A stretch of 47,361 nucleotides of DNA from Prevotella sp. UBA2444 (GTDB lineage Bacteria; Bacteroidota; Bacteroidia; Bacteroidales; Bacteroidaceae): NCBI GenBank assembly GCA_002342665.1, contig DDQK01000038.1, positions 893 to 48,253 of the forward strand. Direction: 5' to 3'. The notes beneath the pieces are model-generated. The model saw only the letters and a list, made by a program, of their open reading frames with translations, had not been told where the DNA came from and did no database searches. The position numbers and the translations under genes are program-made. Below are positions 8,058 through 16,765 of this stretch, piece after piece. Position 1 is the stretch's first letter, and each line of letters opens with the position of its first letter.

Positions 8058-9059
8058 ATGGTAAATTACAAGGATTTAGGTCTCGTGAATACCCGCGAGA
8101 TGTTTAAGAAGGCAGTAGCCGGTGGCTATGCTATCCCCGCTTTCAACTTCAACACCATGGAGCAGATGCAGGCCATCGTTCAGGCTGCAGTAGAAACAAA
8201 GTCTCCTGTCATCATGCAGGTTTCCAAAGGTGCCCGTAACTATGCTAACGCTACTATCCTGCGTTACATGGCAGAGGGTGCTGTAGCATATGCTAAGGAG
8301 CTGGGTTGCGAAAAGCCTGAGATCGTGCTGCACCTCGACCACGGTGACAGCTTCGAGCTCTGCAAGGACTGTATCGACATGGGCTTCTCTTCAGTGATGT
8401 ACGATGGTTCTTCACTGCCCTACGAGGAGAATATCAAAATTTCTCGTCAGGTGGTAGAATATGCTCACAAGTATGATGTTACTGTTGAGTGCGAGCTCGG
8501 TGTGCTCGCTGGTGTTGAGGACGAGGTAGCCTCTGAGGTAAGCCACTACACCAAGCCTGAGGAGGTCATCGACTTCGCTACCCGTACAGGCTGCGACTCT
8601 CTGGCCATCTCTATCGGTACTTCTCACGGTGCCTACAAGTTCAAGCCCGAGCAGTGCACACGCGACCCGAAGACTGGCAAGCTCGTTCCGCCGCCACTCG
8701 CATTCGACGTGCTGGCAGAGATTGAGAAGAAGCTGCCCGGATTCCCCATCGTGCTTCATGGCTCTTCTTCTGTTCCTCAGGAAGAGGTTGACACCATCAA
8801 CCAGTATGGCGGCAAGCTGCCCGATGCAGTTGGTATCCCCGAGGAGCAGCTCCGCAAGGCCGCTAAGAGTGCTGTCTGCAAGATCAACATCGACTCCGAC
8901 TCTCGTCTGGCTATGACTGCTGCCATCCGCAAGTATCTGGCAGAGCATCCCGATCACTTCGATCCTCGCCAGTATCTGAAGCCCGCTCGTGAGAACATGA
9001 AGAAGATGTACATCCACAAGATTGTCGATGTGCTCGGTTCTGACGGAAAGCTTGGCTAA
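8058..9059 (+). CDS. fba: class II fructose-bisphosphate aldolase
   Basis: 333 residues. It catalyses reversible cleavage of fructose-1,6-bisphosphate to DHAP and glyceraldehyde-3-phosphate in the cytoplasm. The class II zinc/catalytic motifs are in order: LHLDHGDSFE at about 93-102 (HxxD), VECELG at about 143, SIGTSHGAYK at about 196 and IVLHGSSSVP at about 236, followed by NIDSDSR for substrate phosphate binding. Length and start (ATG about 43 bp after the -7 box) are normal. It is monocistronic: its own promoter lies upstream and a strong hairpin follows at 9084-9118. Codon choice is visibly more restricted than in the neighbours, as expected for a highly expressed glycolytic gene. Confidence 0.96.
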   Translation: MVNYKDLGLVNTREMFKKAVAGGYAIPAFNFNTMEQMQAIVQAAVETKSPVIMQVSKGARNYANATILRYMAEGAVAYAKELGCEKPEIVLHLDHGDSFELCKDCIDMGFSSVMYDGSSLPYEENIKISRQVVEYAHKYDVTVECELGVLAGVEDEVASEVSHYTKPEEVIDFATRTGCDSLAISIGTSHGAYKFKPEQCTRDPKTGKLVPPPLAFDVLAEIEKKLPGFPIVLHGSSSVPQEEVDTINQYGGKLPDAVGIPEEQLRKAAKSAVCKINIDSDSRLAMTAAIRKYLAEHPDHFDPRQYLKPARENMKKMYIHKIVDVLGSDGKLG

Positions 9060-9083
9060 TTGCCATCAAGGAATTCCCCAAAA

Positions 9084-9118
9084 AGAGAGGGTGCGCCTGA
9101 TTTAGGTGCACCCTCTCT
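9084..9118 (+). terminator. hairpin terminator after fba
   Basis: A 14-bp stem (AGAGAGGGTGCGCC at 9084-9097 with GGTGCACCCTCTCT at 9105-9118, 13 of 14 paired) and a 7-nt loop start 24 bp after the fba stop. The downstream T-tract is weak. Confidence 0.75.
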
Positions 9119-9182
9119 GCGTTCGTTTATTGTGCGCGCGCATAAAATATTGTGCTTTTTGCGTATTTTTTTTAGTGAAAAG

Positions 9183-9214
9183 GTTGGATATGTCGGAAAT
9201 TATTCGTAAATTTG
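9183..9214 (+). promoter_or_regulatory. promoter of the SpoIIE-phosphatase operon
   Basis: GTTG at 9183-9186 (one mismatch to TTTG), a 20-bp spacer and TAAATTTG at 9207-9214. The ATG at 9244 lies 29 bp downstream. Confidence 0.6.
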
Positions 9215-9243
9215 CAGCATCGACTGATTAATCACGAGTGCGT

Positions 9244-11355
9244 ATGAACGTAAACCGCCTTCTTGCAGGGCTTCTGCTGCTGGTATCCACCTTGACTCTC
9301 TACGGTACAGAAGCCGAAGAGATCAGGAAGCAGTTGCCAAGTCTGAAAGGCGAGCAACGGTTGGCGGCGTTGGGGCGGCTTTATGATTTGAGTTTGGAGA
9401 ATGATGGGTTCAATGAGCAGTTGACCTGCCTCTACGGCTATCTGAATGAGGCGCAACTTCAGGACAACAAGAAGAGTGAAGGGGAAGCGCGGAAATTACG
9501 CATCATCCTCTTCTACAATAACGACCAAAACGATTCACTGATATATTACGCCCCTGATGATCTCAGCTTCCTTAGGGAAAACAAGCAATGGGAGATTTAC
9601 TATCGTGTGTGGAGCCTGTTGGTGAACACCTATGTCTACGACGGTTCCGTGACGCTGGGTATGCAGGAAGCAGAGAAGATGTATGCCGATGCAAAGGAAC
9701 GTAATGATGAAGCAGGGTCGGGACTGGCCTACAGCGTGATGGGCAATGCCTACTACAACATGAACAACATGCAGGAGGCTGCCGATGCCTATCAGAAGTG
9801 TATCGACCTGTTGATGCATATACATCCTGTATCGATGGATCTTCCCAATTTCTTCTCGTCCTATTGTGATGTGCTGGAGCAGTTGCATAGCTATCGGCAG
9901 CTTCGCGCACTCACCGCCAAATGGAAGGAATGTCTTTCGCAAATACTAATCGACTGGAAGATTCCTGAAGACCACCCCGGATACCGCCCCCTATTGGCAT
10001 ATTACCATATTGCCTGTGCCCAGGCAGCCATCGGATTGGGCGATGCTCCTACAGCTGCCAAACAACTTGAAGAGTCGCGTGAGTGTATCCTTTCTGAAGA
10101 GGAGGACGTCTACCGCTCATGGCTCTTTTACATGGCACGGCTTAGCCAGCGAGAGAATCGACTACAGGAAGCCCTCTCATATAATAACAGACTGACAGTG
10201 CAGACGGCCGGTATTGATGACATGGCCGAGTTGGTGCGCGTGAAGCAGCAGCGGGCTGAAATCATGATGAGTCTAGGCAAGACTGGCGAAGCAGCAGTCC
10301 TTTACAAGGAGATGTATCAGATCAACGACTCCATCAATCGTCATGACTCGAAACGCAAACTGGCAGAGATGAACACCATCTTCAAGGTCGACGAGCTGAA
10401 GATGAGACAGGCCCAGGAACAGGCCCGCTTGAAGATGGAACAGGCAGAGCAGCAGATGCGCAGCATCATCATCATCGCATCGATCGTCGTGCTGGCTCTC
10501 ATCATCTTCAGCTATTTCCGCTACCGCTCTGCCAAGCGACTGAAGGCTGCACACACCCAATTGGAGGAGACCCATAGCCAGTTGCTCACAGCTTATGACC
10601 AACTCGAGGAGACCACTACTGCCAAGGAACGTATTGAGAGTGACCTGCGTATCGCACGAAATATCCAGATGGGCATGGTACCACATACATTCCCTGACCG
10701 TGAGGACGTGGATCTCTATGCCTCAATGACACCAGCCAAAGAGGTGGGCGGCGACCTTTATGACTACCTTGTCATCGGCGACAAACTCTTCTTCTGTCTT
10801 GGTGATGTCAGTGGCAAGGGCGTGCCTGCATCCCTCTTTATGGCTATGGCGCGTAATATGTTCCATGTGTTGGCGCAGCAGGACCTTTCGCCTGCAGAGA
10901 TAGCAACCCGACTGAACAATACACTCTCTGAGGACAATGAGTCGAGCATGTTCGTCACCATGTTTATTGGTGTGGCAGATTTGAAAACAGGGCATCTTGG
11001 CTTCTGCAATGCAGGTCATAACCCGCCTGTGCTGCTGCATGACGGTACCTCAGAGTTTTTGGAGATGATCCCCAATGCACCCATCGGCTTGTGGCCGGGG
11101 ATGGAATACGAGGGCGAGGAGATTGCAGATATCGCCAATCGCCCACTGTTTGTATATACTGACGGCCTCAATGAGGCCGAGAATCGGCAGCAGGAACAGT
11201 TCACTGACGAACGACTGCTGGAAATTCTGGAGAAGACCCCGTTTGAGAGTTCTAAACAGACCATCGAGCTACTCAAGAACGAGGTAGAGAAACATCGCGA
11301 TGGTGCCGAACCAAACGACGATCTGACGATGCTATGTGTGAAAGTGATAAAATGA
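9244..11355 (+). CDS. membrane-anchored TPR / SpoIIE (PP2C-like) phosphatase
   Basis: 703 residues from the ATG at 9244; a GTG two codons upstream is possible but less likely. Domains in order: signal peptide (RLLAGLLLLVSTLTLYG), a TPR-like helical region at about 25-390 (SGLAYSVMGNAYYNMNNMQEAADAYQKC is one clear repeat), a transmembrane helix at about 409-428, a short coiled coil, and a SpoIIE/RsbU phosphatase domain at about 465-703. The phosphatase metal motifs are EVGGDLYDY, LGDVSGKGVPAS, FCNAGHNPP and a late EPNDDLTML. The periplasmic TPR part is the likely sensor; the cytoplasmic phosphatase should dephosphorylate a STAS-domain antagonist, and such a protein is encoded two genes downstream. 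It is the first gene of a tightly spaced cassette. Confidence 0.9.
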   Translation: MNVNRLLAGLLLLVSTLTLYGTEAEEIRKQLPSLKGEQRLAALGRLYDLSLENDGFNEQLTCLYGYLNEAQLQDNKKSEGEARKLRIILFYNNDQNDSLIYYAPDDLSFLRENKQWEIYYRVWSLLVNTYVYDGSVTLGMQEAEKMYADAKERNDEAGSGLAYSVMGNAYYNMNNMQEAADAYQKCIDLLMHIHPVSMDLPNFFSSYCDVLEQLHSYRQLRALTAKWKECLSQILIDWKIPEDHPGYRPLLAYYHIACAQAAIGLGDAPTAAKQLEESRECILSEEEDVYRSWLFYMARLSQRENRLQEALSYNNRLTVQTAGIDDMAELVRVKQQRAEIMMSLGKTGEAAVLYKEMYQINDSINRHDSKRKLAEMNTIFKVDELKMRQAQEQARLKMEQAEQQMRSIIIIASIVVLALIIFSYFRYRSAKRLKAAHTQLEETHSQLLTAYDQLEETTTAKERIESDLRIARNIQMGMVPHTFPDREDVDLYASMTPAKEVGGDLYDYLVIGDKLFFCLGDVSGKGVPASLFMAMARNMFHVLAQQDLSPAEIATRLNNTLSEDNESSMFVTMFIGVADLKTGHLGFCNAGHNPPVLLHDGTSEFLEMIPNAPIGLWPGMEYEGEEIADIANRPLFVYTDGLNEAENRQQEQFTDERLLEILEKTPFESSKQTIELLKNEVEKHRDGAEPNDDLTMLCVKVIK

Positions 11356-11374
11356 TAACAGAAAACCTATAATT

Positions 11375-11788
11375 ATGAGAAAGGAACTTCGCATTAAGAA
11401 TCAAATCTCGGAATTGGAGCGTGTTGCCCAGTTCATCGAGGAAATCGGAGAAGAACTGCATCTCGACATGGAGATGCAGATGAACCTGAACTTAGTCATG
11501 GAGGAGATGGTCTCCAACGTGATCTTCTATGCGTATCCCAAGGGGTCTGACTCCGAAATCGAGTTGTTGGCCAAGAGCGACGGCAAGAAGCTTACCTTCG
11601 TGCTCAGCGATCAGGGAAAAGAGTTTGACCCCACGGCGAAGGAGGATGCCGATCCCGATGTGAATCCTGCTGAGCGTGAGATAGGGGGTATGGGTATCTT
11701 CATCGTTAAGAACATCATGAACCACGTCACCTATCAGCGACTCGAAGGCAAGAACCTGCTGACGATGACGAAGAACATTGAACAATAA
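11375..11788 (+). CDS. RsbW/SpoIIAB-like HATPase anti-sigma kinase
   Basis: 137 residues forming a single GHKL ATPase domain of the HATPase_c_2 type. Visible ATP-site motifs are the N-box NLVMEEMVSNVIFYAY (about 35-50), the G1 box SDQGKEFDP (about 82) and the G2 box GGMGIFIVKNIM (about 107). Family members are serine kinases that phosphorylate a STAS protein and otherwise hold a sigma factor or other target. It is 19 bp downstream of the SpoIIE phosphatase and 30 bp upstream of the STAS gene, the canonical partner-switch order. No sigma factor lies in the cassette, so the output target is unknown. Confidence 0.9.
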   Translation: MRKELRIKNQISELERVAQFIEEIGEELHLDMEMQMNLNLVMEEMVSNVIFYAYPKGSDSEIELLAKSDGKKLTFVLSDQGKEFDPTAKEDADPDVNPAEREIGGMGIFIVKNIMNHVTYQRLEGKNLLTMTKNIEQ

Positions 11789-11818
11789 AAACAATAACCA
11801 AATAAAAAATATTAGATT

Positions 11819-12130
11819 ATGACACAGATTTTGAAAGAAGGTGGCAAGACCATCATTAAGACAGGCAGTCGTATCGACACGATGAATGCAAACCAGTTTG
11901 AACAGGACATCCAGCCCGCACTGAAGGATGGTGGCGTGGATTTGGAGATGGACTGCTCCGAGCTGACTTACATGGCCTCTTCAGGCCTTCGCATCATCCA
12001 GAAGACCATGCGCACGGTGATGCAGTTGCGTGGACAGTTCAAGATGACCAATGTCAGCCCGGAGATTTACAAGGTATTGGCCATGACGGGATTCACCAAG
12101 TTTATGAAGGTTGAACAGAAGAAAGCGTAA
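11819..12130 (+). CDS. STAS-domain anti-anti-sigma factor (RsbV/SpoIIAA-like)
   Basis: 103 residues, a single STAS domain. LEMDCSELTYMASSGLRIIQ at about 41-60 contains the conserved switch region: the serine pair before GLR is where the cognate kinase phosphorylates family members. Phosphorylated, it should not bind the HATPase at 11375; dephosphorylated by the SpoIIE phosphatase at 9244, it should sequester the kinase and release the target. The mechanism is family knowledge; the matching trio in one operon supports it. The start ATG follows an AT-rich leader with no Shine-Dalgarno. Confidence 0.92.
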   Translation: MTQILKEGGKTIIKTGSRIDTMNANQFEQDIQPALKDGGVDLEMDCSELTYMASSGLRIIQKTMRTVMQLRGQFKMTNVSPEIYKVLAMTGFTKFMKVEQKKA

Positions 12131-12136
12131 GACGGT

Positions 12137-12478
12137 ATGACGATTGCAGTGATTATTCTCGTGATAGTAGTGATAGTGCTCTCCATAGCACTATTCCTGC
12201 AGGTGAAGGCTGCTAAACAGCAGGCCGAAGAGGGCCAGCAACTGCTGGCAGACTATCAGCGTCGCGTAGACGAACAAACTCGTCTGCTCGAGGACTACAA
12301 CTCTCTCTCAAAGAACTTCGAGAACATCGGTAAGGGTTACGAGCAGGCTCTGCTCTTGTTTGACAAGATGGCAGATATCCGTCATAACCTCGAACTGATT
12401 ACCAAGGCAGATCAGGATCCCGCCAGCGTGGAACGCCTGAATGCCCTGCTCCAGAAGTTTGATAAGTTGCAAGGATGA
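12137..12478 (+). CDS. small membrane-anchored coiled-coil protein, unknown
   Basis: 113 residues. An N-terminal transmembrane helix (about 3-22, almost all I/V/L/A) is followed by a long charged helical stretch rich in Q, E, L and K with heptad-like spacing, predicted as a coiled coil. There is no catalytic motif and I do not recognise a family. It begins 6 bp after the STAS stop, so it belongs to the cassette and is probably expressed with it. A membrane tether or signalling partner for the partner switch is possible but is only a guess from position. The stop overlaps a perfect 12-bp palindrome, GATGACGTCATC, at 12474-12485. Confidence 0.75.
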   Translation: MTIAVIILVIVVIVLSIALFLQVKAAKQQAEEGQQLLADYQRRVDEQTRLLEDYNSLSKNFENIGKGYEQALLLFDKMADIRHNLELITKADQDPASVERLNALLQKFDKLQG

Positions 12479-12504
12479 CGTCATCACCCTAACCATATCA
12501 TGTA

Positions 12505-15500
12505 ATGAAAAAACTCATTAATCAACCATATTTGTTGACCCTTTTCCTGTTGGCATCGGCATGGCTGATGCCAATGGGGGCGTGGGCAGAAGCCTTGTAC
12601 TTTATGTATGCAGCAGGTGGTCCTCAGGTGACTGAGAAAACAGTCACTGTGGATGACTACAATAATGGTAACATTAGCTGGCCAGTTGCATATTATAATG
12701 GTCAAGCATTAGGTTTGATATCATATTCTTCCTCTGATGAAAATATAGCAGCAGTTAATTCTTCTACAGGTGATGTGACTATCAATTCTCCAGGAACTGT
12801 GACTATCACTGCTACTTATACAGGTACAGATCAGGTAATAGATCCTGCCAGTTATTCGCTGAAAATAGAAGATTATCGCTGGGACTTCGATCGTGTTTTC
12901 AATATAACAAGTTTGATAGCAGAATATGGCGATGGTCAAACAGTGGAACTGGAGTTAGGTGAATTGACGTTTGACGATATAAATTGTGTTTCTTCAAATC
13001 CGGATGTAGCTGTGGTTACTGCTGTTGATGATCAAGAATTACGCGGATATAGAGTCACTACCGCTGGTACTGGAGAAGCCACGATAACAGCAACCTTTGA
13101 AGGTAATCCTTGGATGAAGCCGGGTATAACTTCATGTGCCATAACAGTCAATCCAAAGCCGGTGATTGTCACTGGCATCACAGCCAGCAACAAGGAGTAC
13201 GACGGCACTACGACAGCAACACTCAGTTATAGCAGTGCTGCTATTAAAGATGATAATGGCGAACCTGTGAGTGGTGTCAGCGTTAGTGGTGCTACAGGTA
13301 TCTTTGCCGATGCCAACGTGGGTCAGAAAAAGACCGTTACCATCAGTGGCATTACACTGAGCAGTGCTAATTATACCGTGGCATCCACTGGCAGCCAGAC
13401 ATCCGCCACTGCCGACATCACAGTCCGGACGGCTGCGCTGAGTTGGAGTGCGACGGAGTTCACCTACGATGGCCAGACACATGCTCCCACTGCCACGGTG
13501 TCGAACCTCGTCAGTGGCGATGCCTGCACCGTCACTGTGACGGGTGAGGCCTCGGCCGTAGGCACCCATACCGCCACGGCCACGGCCCTAAGCAACAGCA
13601 ACTACTCGCTGCCGGCCTCGGCCACCCAGAGTTTCACCATCACCGCAGCGACGATGACTGGCGTATCGGCAACAGGCTATACCGGTACTTACGACGGTTC
13701 TGCCCATGGCATCAGCGTGACGGCTCCCGAGGGTGCCACGGTGACGTATGGCGAGAGTGCCAGTGCTTGCACGGCTTCAGCCAGTCCCACACTGACGAAT
13801 GTCGGTGAGAAGACCGTATATTATAAGGTGTCGAAGACGGGCTATACAGACGTGACCGGCTCCCAAGCTGTGAAGATCACAGCGAAAGAGGCCACGCTGA
13901 GCTGGAGCGACACTGAGTTCACGTACGATGGCCAGACACATGTTCCCACGGCCACGGTCTCTAACCTCGTCGGTCAGGATGCATGTACGGTGACGGTATC
14001 AGGTGGTGCCTCCGCTGTAGGCACGCATACTGCCACGGCTACGGCCCTGAGCAACAGCAACTATTCGTTGCCCGCTTCTGCCACTACCAGCTTCACCATC
14101 AATGCAGCTGCCATGACAGGTGTATCGGCAACAGGCTATACCGGCACTTACGACGGTGCCGCCCATGGCATCAGCGTGACGGCTCCCGAGGGTGCCACGG
14201 TGACGTATGGCGAAAGCGTCAATGCTTGTACGGCTGCAGCCAGTCCCACTCTGACGAATGTCGGTGAGAAGACTGTATATTATAAGGTGTCGAAGACGGG
14301 CTATACAGACGTGACCGGCTCCCAGGTTGTGAAGATCACAGCGAAAGAGGCCACGCTGAGCTGGAGCGACACTGAGTTCACGTACGATGGCCAGACACAT
14401 GTTCCCACGGCCACGGTCTCTAACCTCGTCGGTCAGGATGCATGTACGGTGACGGTATCAGGTGCCGCCTCTGCTGTAGGCACGCATACTGCCACGGCTA
14501 CGGCCCTGAGCAACAGCAACTATTCGTTGCCCGCTTCTGCCACTACCAGCTTCACCATCAGTGCAGCTGCCATGACTGGCGTATCGGCAACAGGCTATAC
14601 CGGTACTTACGATGGTGCCGCCCATGGCATCAGCGTGACGGCCCCCGAGGGTGCCACGGTGACGTATGGCGAGAGTGCCAATGCTTGCACGGCTGCAGCC
14701 AGTCCCACGTTGACGAATGTCGGTGAGAAGACCGTATACTATAAGGTGTCGATGACGGGCTACGACGATGTGACCAGCTCTGCAGCTATCACCATCACGG
14801 CCCGCGAGGCTACGTTGAGTTGGAGCAATACGTCGTTTACCTACGATGGCCAGACACATGTTCCCACGGCCACGGTCTCTAACCTCGTCGGTCAGGATGC
14901 TTGTACTGTGACTGTATCAGGTGCCGCCTCTGCTGTAGGCACGCATACTGCCACGGCTACGGCCCTGAGCAACAGCAACTATTCGTTGCCCGCTTCTGCC
15001 ACCACCAACTTCACCATCAGTGCAGCTGCCATGACTGGCGTATCGGCAACAGGCTATACCGGTATTTACGACGGTTCTGCCCATGGCATCAGCGTAACGG
15101 CTCCCGAGGGTGCCACGGTGACGTATGGCGAGAGTGCCAGTGCTTGCACGGCTTCATCCAGTCCCACTCTGACGAATGTCGGTGAGAAGACCGTATACTA
15201 TAAGGTGTCGATGACGGGCTACGACGATGTGACCAGCTCTGCAGCTATCACCATCACGGCCCGCGAGGCTACGTTGAGTTGGAGCAATACGTCGTTTACC
15301 TACGATGGCCAGACGCATGTGCCCACAGCCACGGTGTCGAACCTCGTCAGCGGTGATGCCTGCACGGTGACGGTGACGGGTGGAGCCTCTGCCGTCGGCA
15401 CGCATACCGCCACGGCGACTGAGCTGAGCAACGCCAACTATTCGTTGCCCGCCACGGCCACCACCAGCTTCACCATCAGTTCGGCTTCGATGGATGGTAT

Positions 15501-16695
15501 CTCAGCCACCGGTTATACCGGCACATACGACGGCCAGGCCCATGGCATCAGCGTGACGGCTCCCGATGGTGCGACGGTGACGTATGGCGAGAGCCCAAAT
15601 GATTACACGGCAACTGCCAGTCCCGAATATAGCGATGCTGGCACGTATACGGTTTACTATCGCGTGTCGATGGATGGCTATGTTGACTATACAGGCAGTG
15701 CTGTTGTAAGCATCGAACAGGATAGAGGCTATGTGGCATTTAGCAGTGCAGGTGCTACTATCGGCAGTGCAGGTTTGACATTCACTGCTACGATAGGTGA
15801 ACCCTTCACGCCTCCCACCGTGTCTGTCACTCCCAATGATGCTACACTCTATTATGAGTCATCGGATACCAATGTTGCCACTGTCGATGAGTCTACAGGT
15901 GAGGTTACTCTGCAGGGGGCAGGTACAACTACCATCACCGCTACATTCGCGGGCGATAAAAATTACACCAGTGACTCCCACTCTTACAACCTAATTGTAG
16001 TAGTGCCAGAGATAGTCCCCATCACGAAGGAGGTGGAATACTCGATGGATGGAACAGCTTTCCTGAATGCCGATGGTACGGAGAAAGACCTCTCGAATGC
16101 AGTGGTCAACAACATGCTCTTCACGCTGAAGGATCAGGATTCTCCAGAGGGAGATGGCTATGACCCAGACTTGCAGAGCATTGTGCTTAATACAGAACAG
16201 AGTACAGCCGCTGTAGAGAAACTGATTGCTGCTGGGGTGAAACCTGGCACTAAAGAGTTTGCCGAAAACTTCACAGGTATCACCTTCCTGGTGCCTGCAG
16301 GGGAAGGCGTTATCATTATCACTTCGCTGGAACTCAACGGCGCTAATCTGATGGCGAAGGTGGGCAGTAATGCTCCTGTGGCTATCAGTATGTCAGAGAT
16401 GGGCGACTACAGCATCGAGTATAAGAGTGATCATGAGACCTGGGTCTACTTGTGGAATGGCGGACAGGGCGGTATCGAGAGCATTCGCACTCGCGGCAAG
16501 AAGACTGTTGCCAATATCAGGGTGCAGAATGTTGCCTACAAGGCTAGGTCAAATGCGCCTGACGGCATTCTGTCAGTGGATGTAGATGACGATGACTCTG
16601 ATGCCCGTTGGTACAACCTCCGAGGTCAGCGCATAGAGAAACCCAAGACGAAAGGACTCTATATTCGAAACGGACAGAAGGTAGTTGTCCGATAG
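12505..16695 (+). CDS. large secreted MBG/YDG-repeat surface protein
   Basis: 1396 residues. Order: signal peptide (about 1-30, ending GAWAEA), a Big_2-like Ig domain (about 40-120), a second Ig-like segment, a YDG domain beginning ITASNKEYDGTTTATL (about 225-310), five 153-residue units each holding two MBG-like domains (about 311-1075), a Big_2-like domain (about 1085-1170) and a C-terminal region of about 220 residues. It ends with WYNLRGQRIE then KGLYIRNGQKVVVR, a motif shared with the endonuclease at 27753-28805 and typical of secreted Prevotella proteins. MBG-repeat proteins are thought to be adhesins or extracellular fibres; no enzyme domain is seen. It starts 26 bp after the partner-switch cassette and is followed by a strong bidirectional hairpin, so it may be the last gene of that operon. 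Confidence 0.88.
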   Translation: MKKLINQPYLLTLFLLASAWLMPMGAWAEALYFMYAAGGPQVTEKTVTVDDYNNGNISWPVAYYNGQALGLISYSSSDENIAAVNSSTGDVTINSPGTVTITATYTGTDQVIDPASYSLKIEDYRWDFDRVFNITSLIAEYGDGQTVELELGELTFDDINCVSSNPDVAVVTAVDDQELRGYRVTTAGTGEATITATFEGNPWMKPGITSCAITVNPKPVIVTGITASNKEYDGTTTATLSYSSAAIKDDNGEPVSGVSVSGATGIFADANVGQKKTVTISGITLSSANYTVASTGSQTSATADITVRTAALSWSATEFTYDGQTHAPTATVSNLVSGDACTVTVTGEASAVGTHTATATALSNSNYSLPASATQSFTITAATMTGVSATGYTGTYDGSAHGISVTAPEGATVTYGESASACTASASPTLTNVGEKTVYYKVSKTGYTDVTGSQAVKITAKEATLSWSDTEFTYDGQTHVPTATVSNLVGQDACTVTVSGGASAVGTHTATATALSNSNYSLPASATTSFTINAAAMTGVSATGYTGTYDGAAHGISVTAPEGATVTYGESVNACTAAASPTLTNVGEKTVYYKVSKTGYTDVTGSQVVKITAKEATLSWSDTEFTYDGQTHVPTATVSNLVGQDACTVTVSGAASAVGTHTATATALSNSNYSLPASATTSFTISAAAMTGVSATGYTGTYDGAAHGISVTAPEGATVTYGESANACTAAASPTLTNVGEKTVYYKVSMTGYDDVTSSAAITITAREATLSWSNTSFTYDGQTHVPTATVSNLVGQDACTVTVSGAASAVGTHTATATALSNSNYSLPASATTNFTISAAAMTGVSATGYTGIYDGSAHGISVTAPEGATVTYGESASACTASSSPTLTNVGEKTVYYKVSMTGYDDVTSSAAITITAREATLSWSNTSFTYDGQTHVPTATVSNLVSGDACTVTVTGGASAVGTHTATATELSNANYSLPATATTSFTISSASMDGISATGYTGTYDGQAHGISVTAPDGATVTYGESPNDYTATASPEYSDAGTYTVYYRVSMDGYVDYTGSAVVSIEQDRGYVAFSSAGATIGSAGLTFTATIGEPFTPPTVSVTPNDATLYYESSDTNVATVDESTGEVTLQGAGTTTITATFAGDKNYTSDSHSYNLIVVVPEIVPITKEVEYSMDGTAFLNADGTEKDLSNAVVNNMLFTLKDQDSPEGDGYDPDLQSIVLNTEQSTAAVEKLIAAGVKPGTKEFAENFTGITFLVPAGEGVIIITSLELNGANLMAKVGSNAPVAISMSEMGDYSIEYKSDHETWVYLWNGGQGGIESIRTRGKKTVANIRVQNVAYKARSNAPDGILSVDVDDDDSDARWYNLRGQRIEKPKTKGLYIRNGQKVVVR
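13435..15729 (+). repeat. five 459-bp in-frame tandem repeats in the MBG gene
   Basis: Units start at 13435, 13894, 14353, 14812 and 15271, each exactly 459 bp (153 codons). Each unit starts with (A/T)LSWS, then TYDGQTH, and has a second half starting MTGVSATGYTGTYDG. Units 2 to 4 are nearly identical at DNA level; units 1 and 5 have diverged more. This is the pattern expected from unequal recombination in the centre of the array. Confidence 0.95.
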
Positions 16696-16707
16696 TTAAT
16701 AGTAAAC

Positions 16708-16742
16708 AAAAGGGTGGTTTCTCGTTATGAAACCACCCTTTT
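16708..16742. terminator. bidirectional hairpin between convergent genes
   Basis: A perfect 14-bp stem (AAAAGGGTGGTTTC at 16708-16721 with GAAACCACCCTTTT at 16729-16742) with a 7-nt loop. It lies between the MBG gene stop (16695) and the DUF4831 stop (16766), with an A-run on one side and a T-run on the other, so it can terminate both. Confidence 0.9.
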
Positions 16743-16765
16743 CTCGTTATACGATTTTCTCACTT

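Noticed and set aside
12474..12485. Perfect palindrome GATGACGTCATC at the end of the coiled-coil gene as an operator
   Set aside because: It spans a stop codon, no promoter is evident next to it, and a single 12-bp palindrome is expected by chance in a window of this size.
13983..15185. Repeated 94-residue plus-strand frames and long minus-strand frames inside the MBG gene
   Set aside because: They recur every 459 bp and are out-of-frame translations of the tandem units; none has a start region or a known domain.
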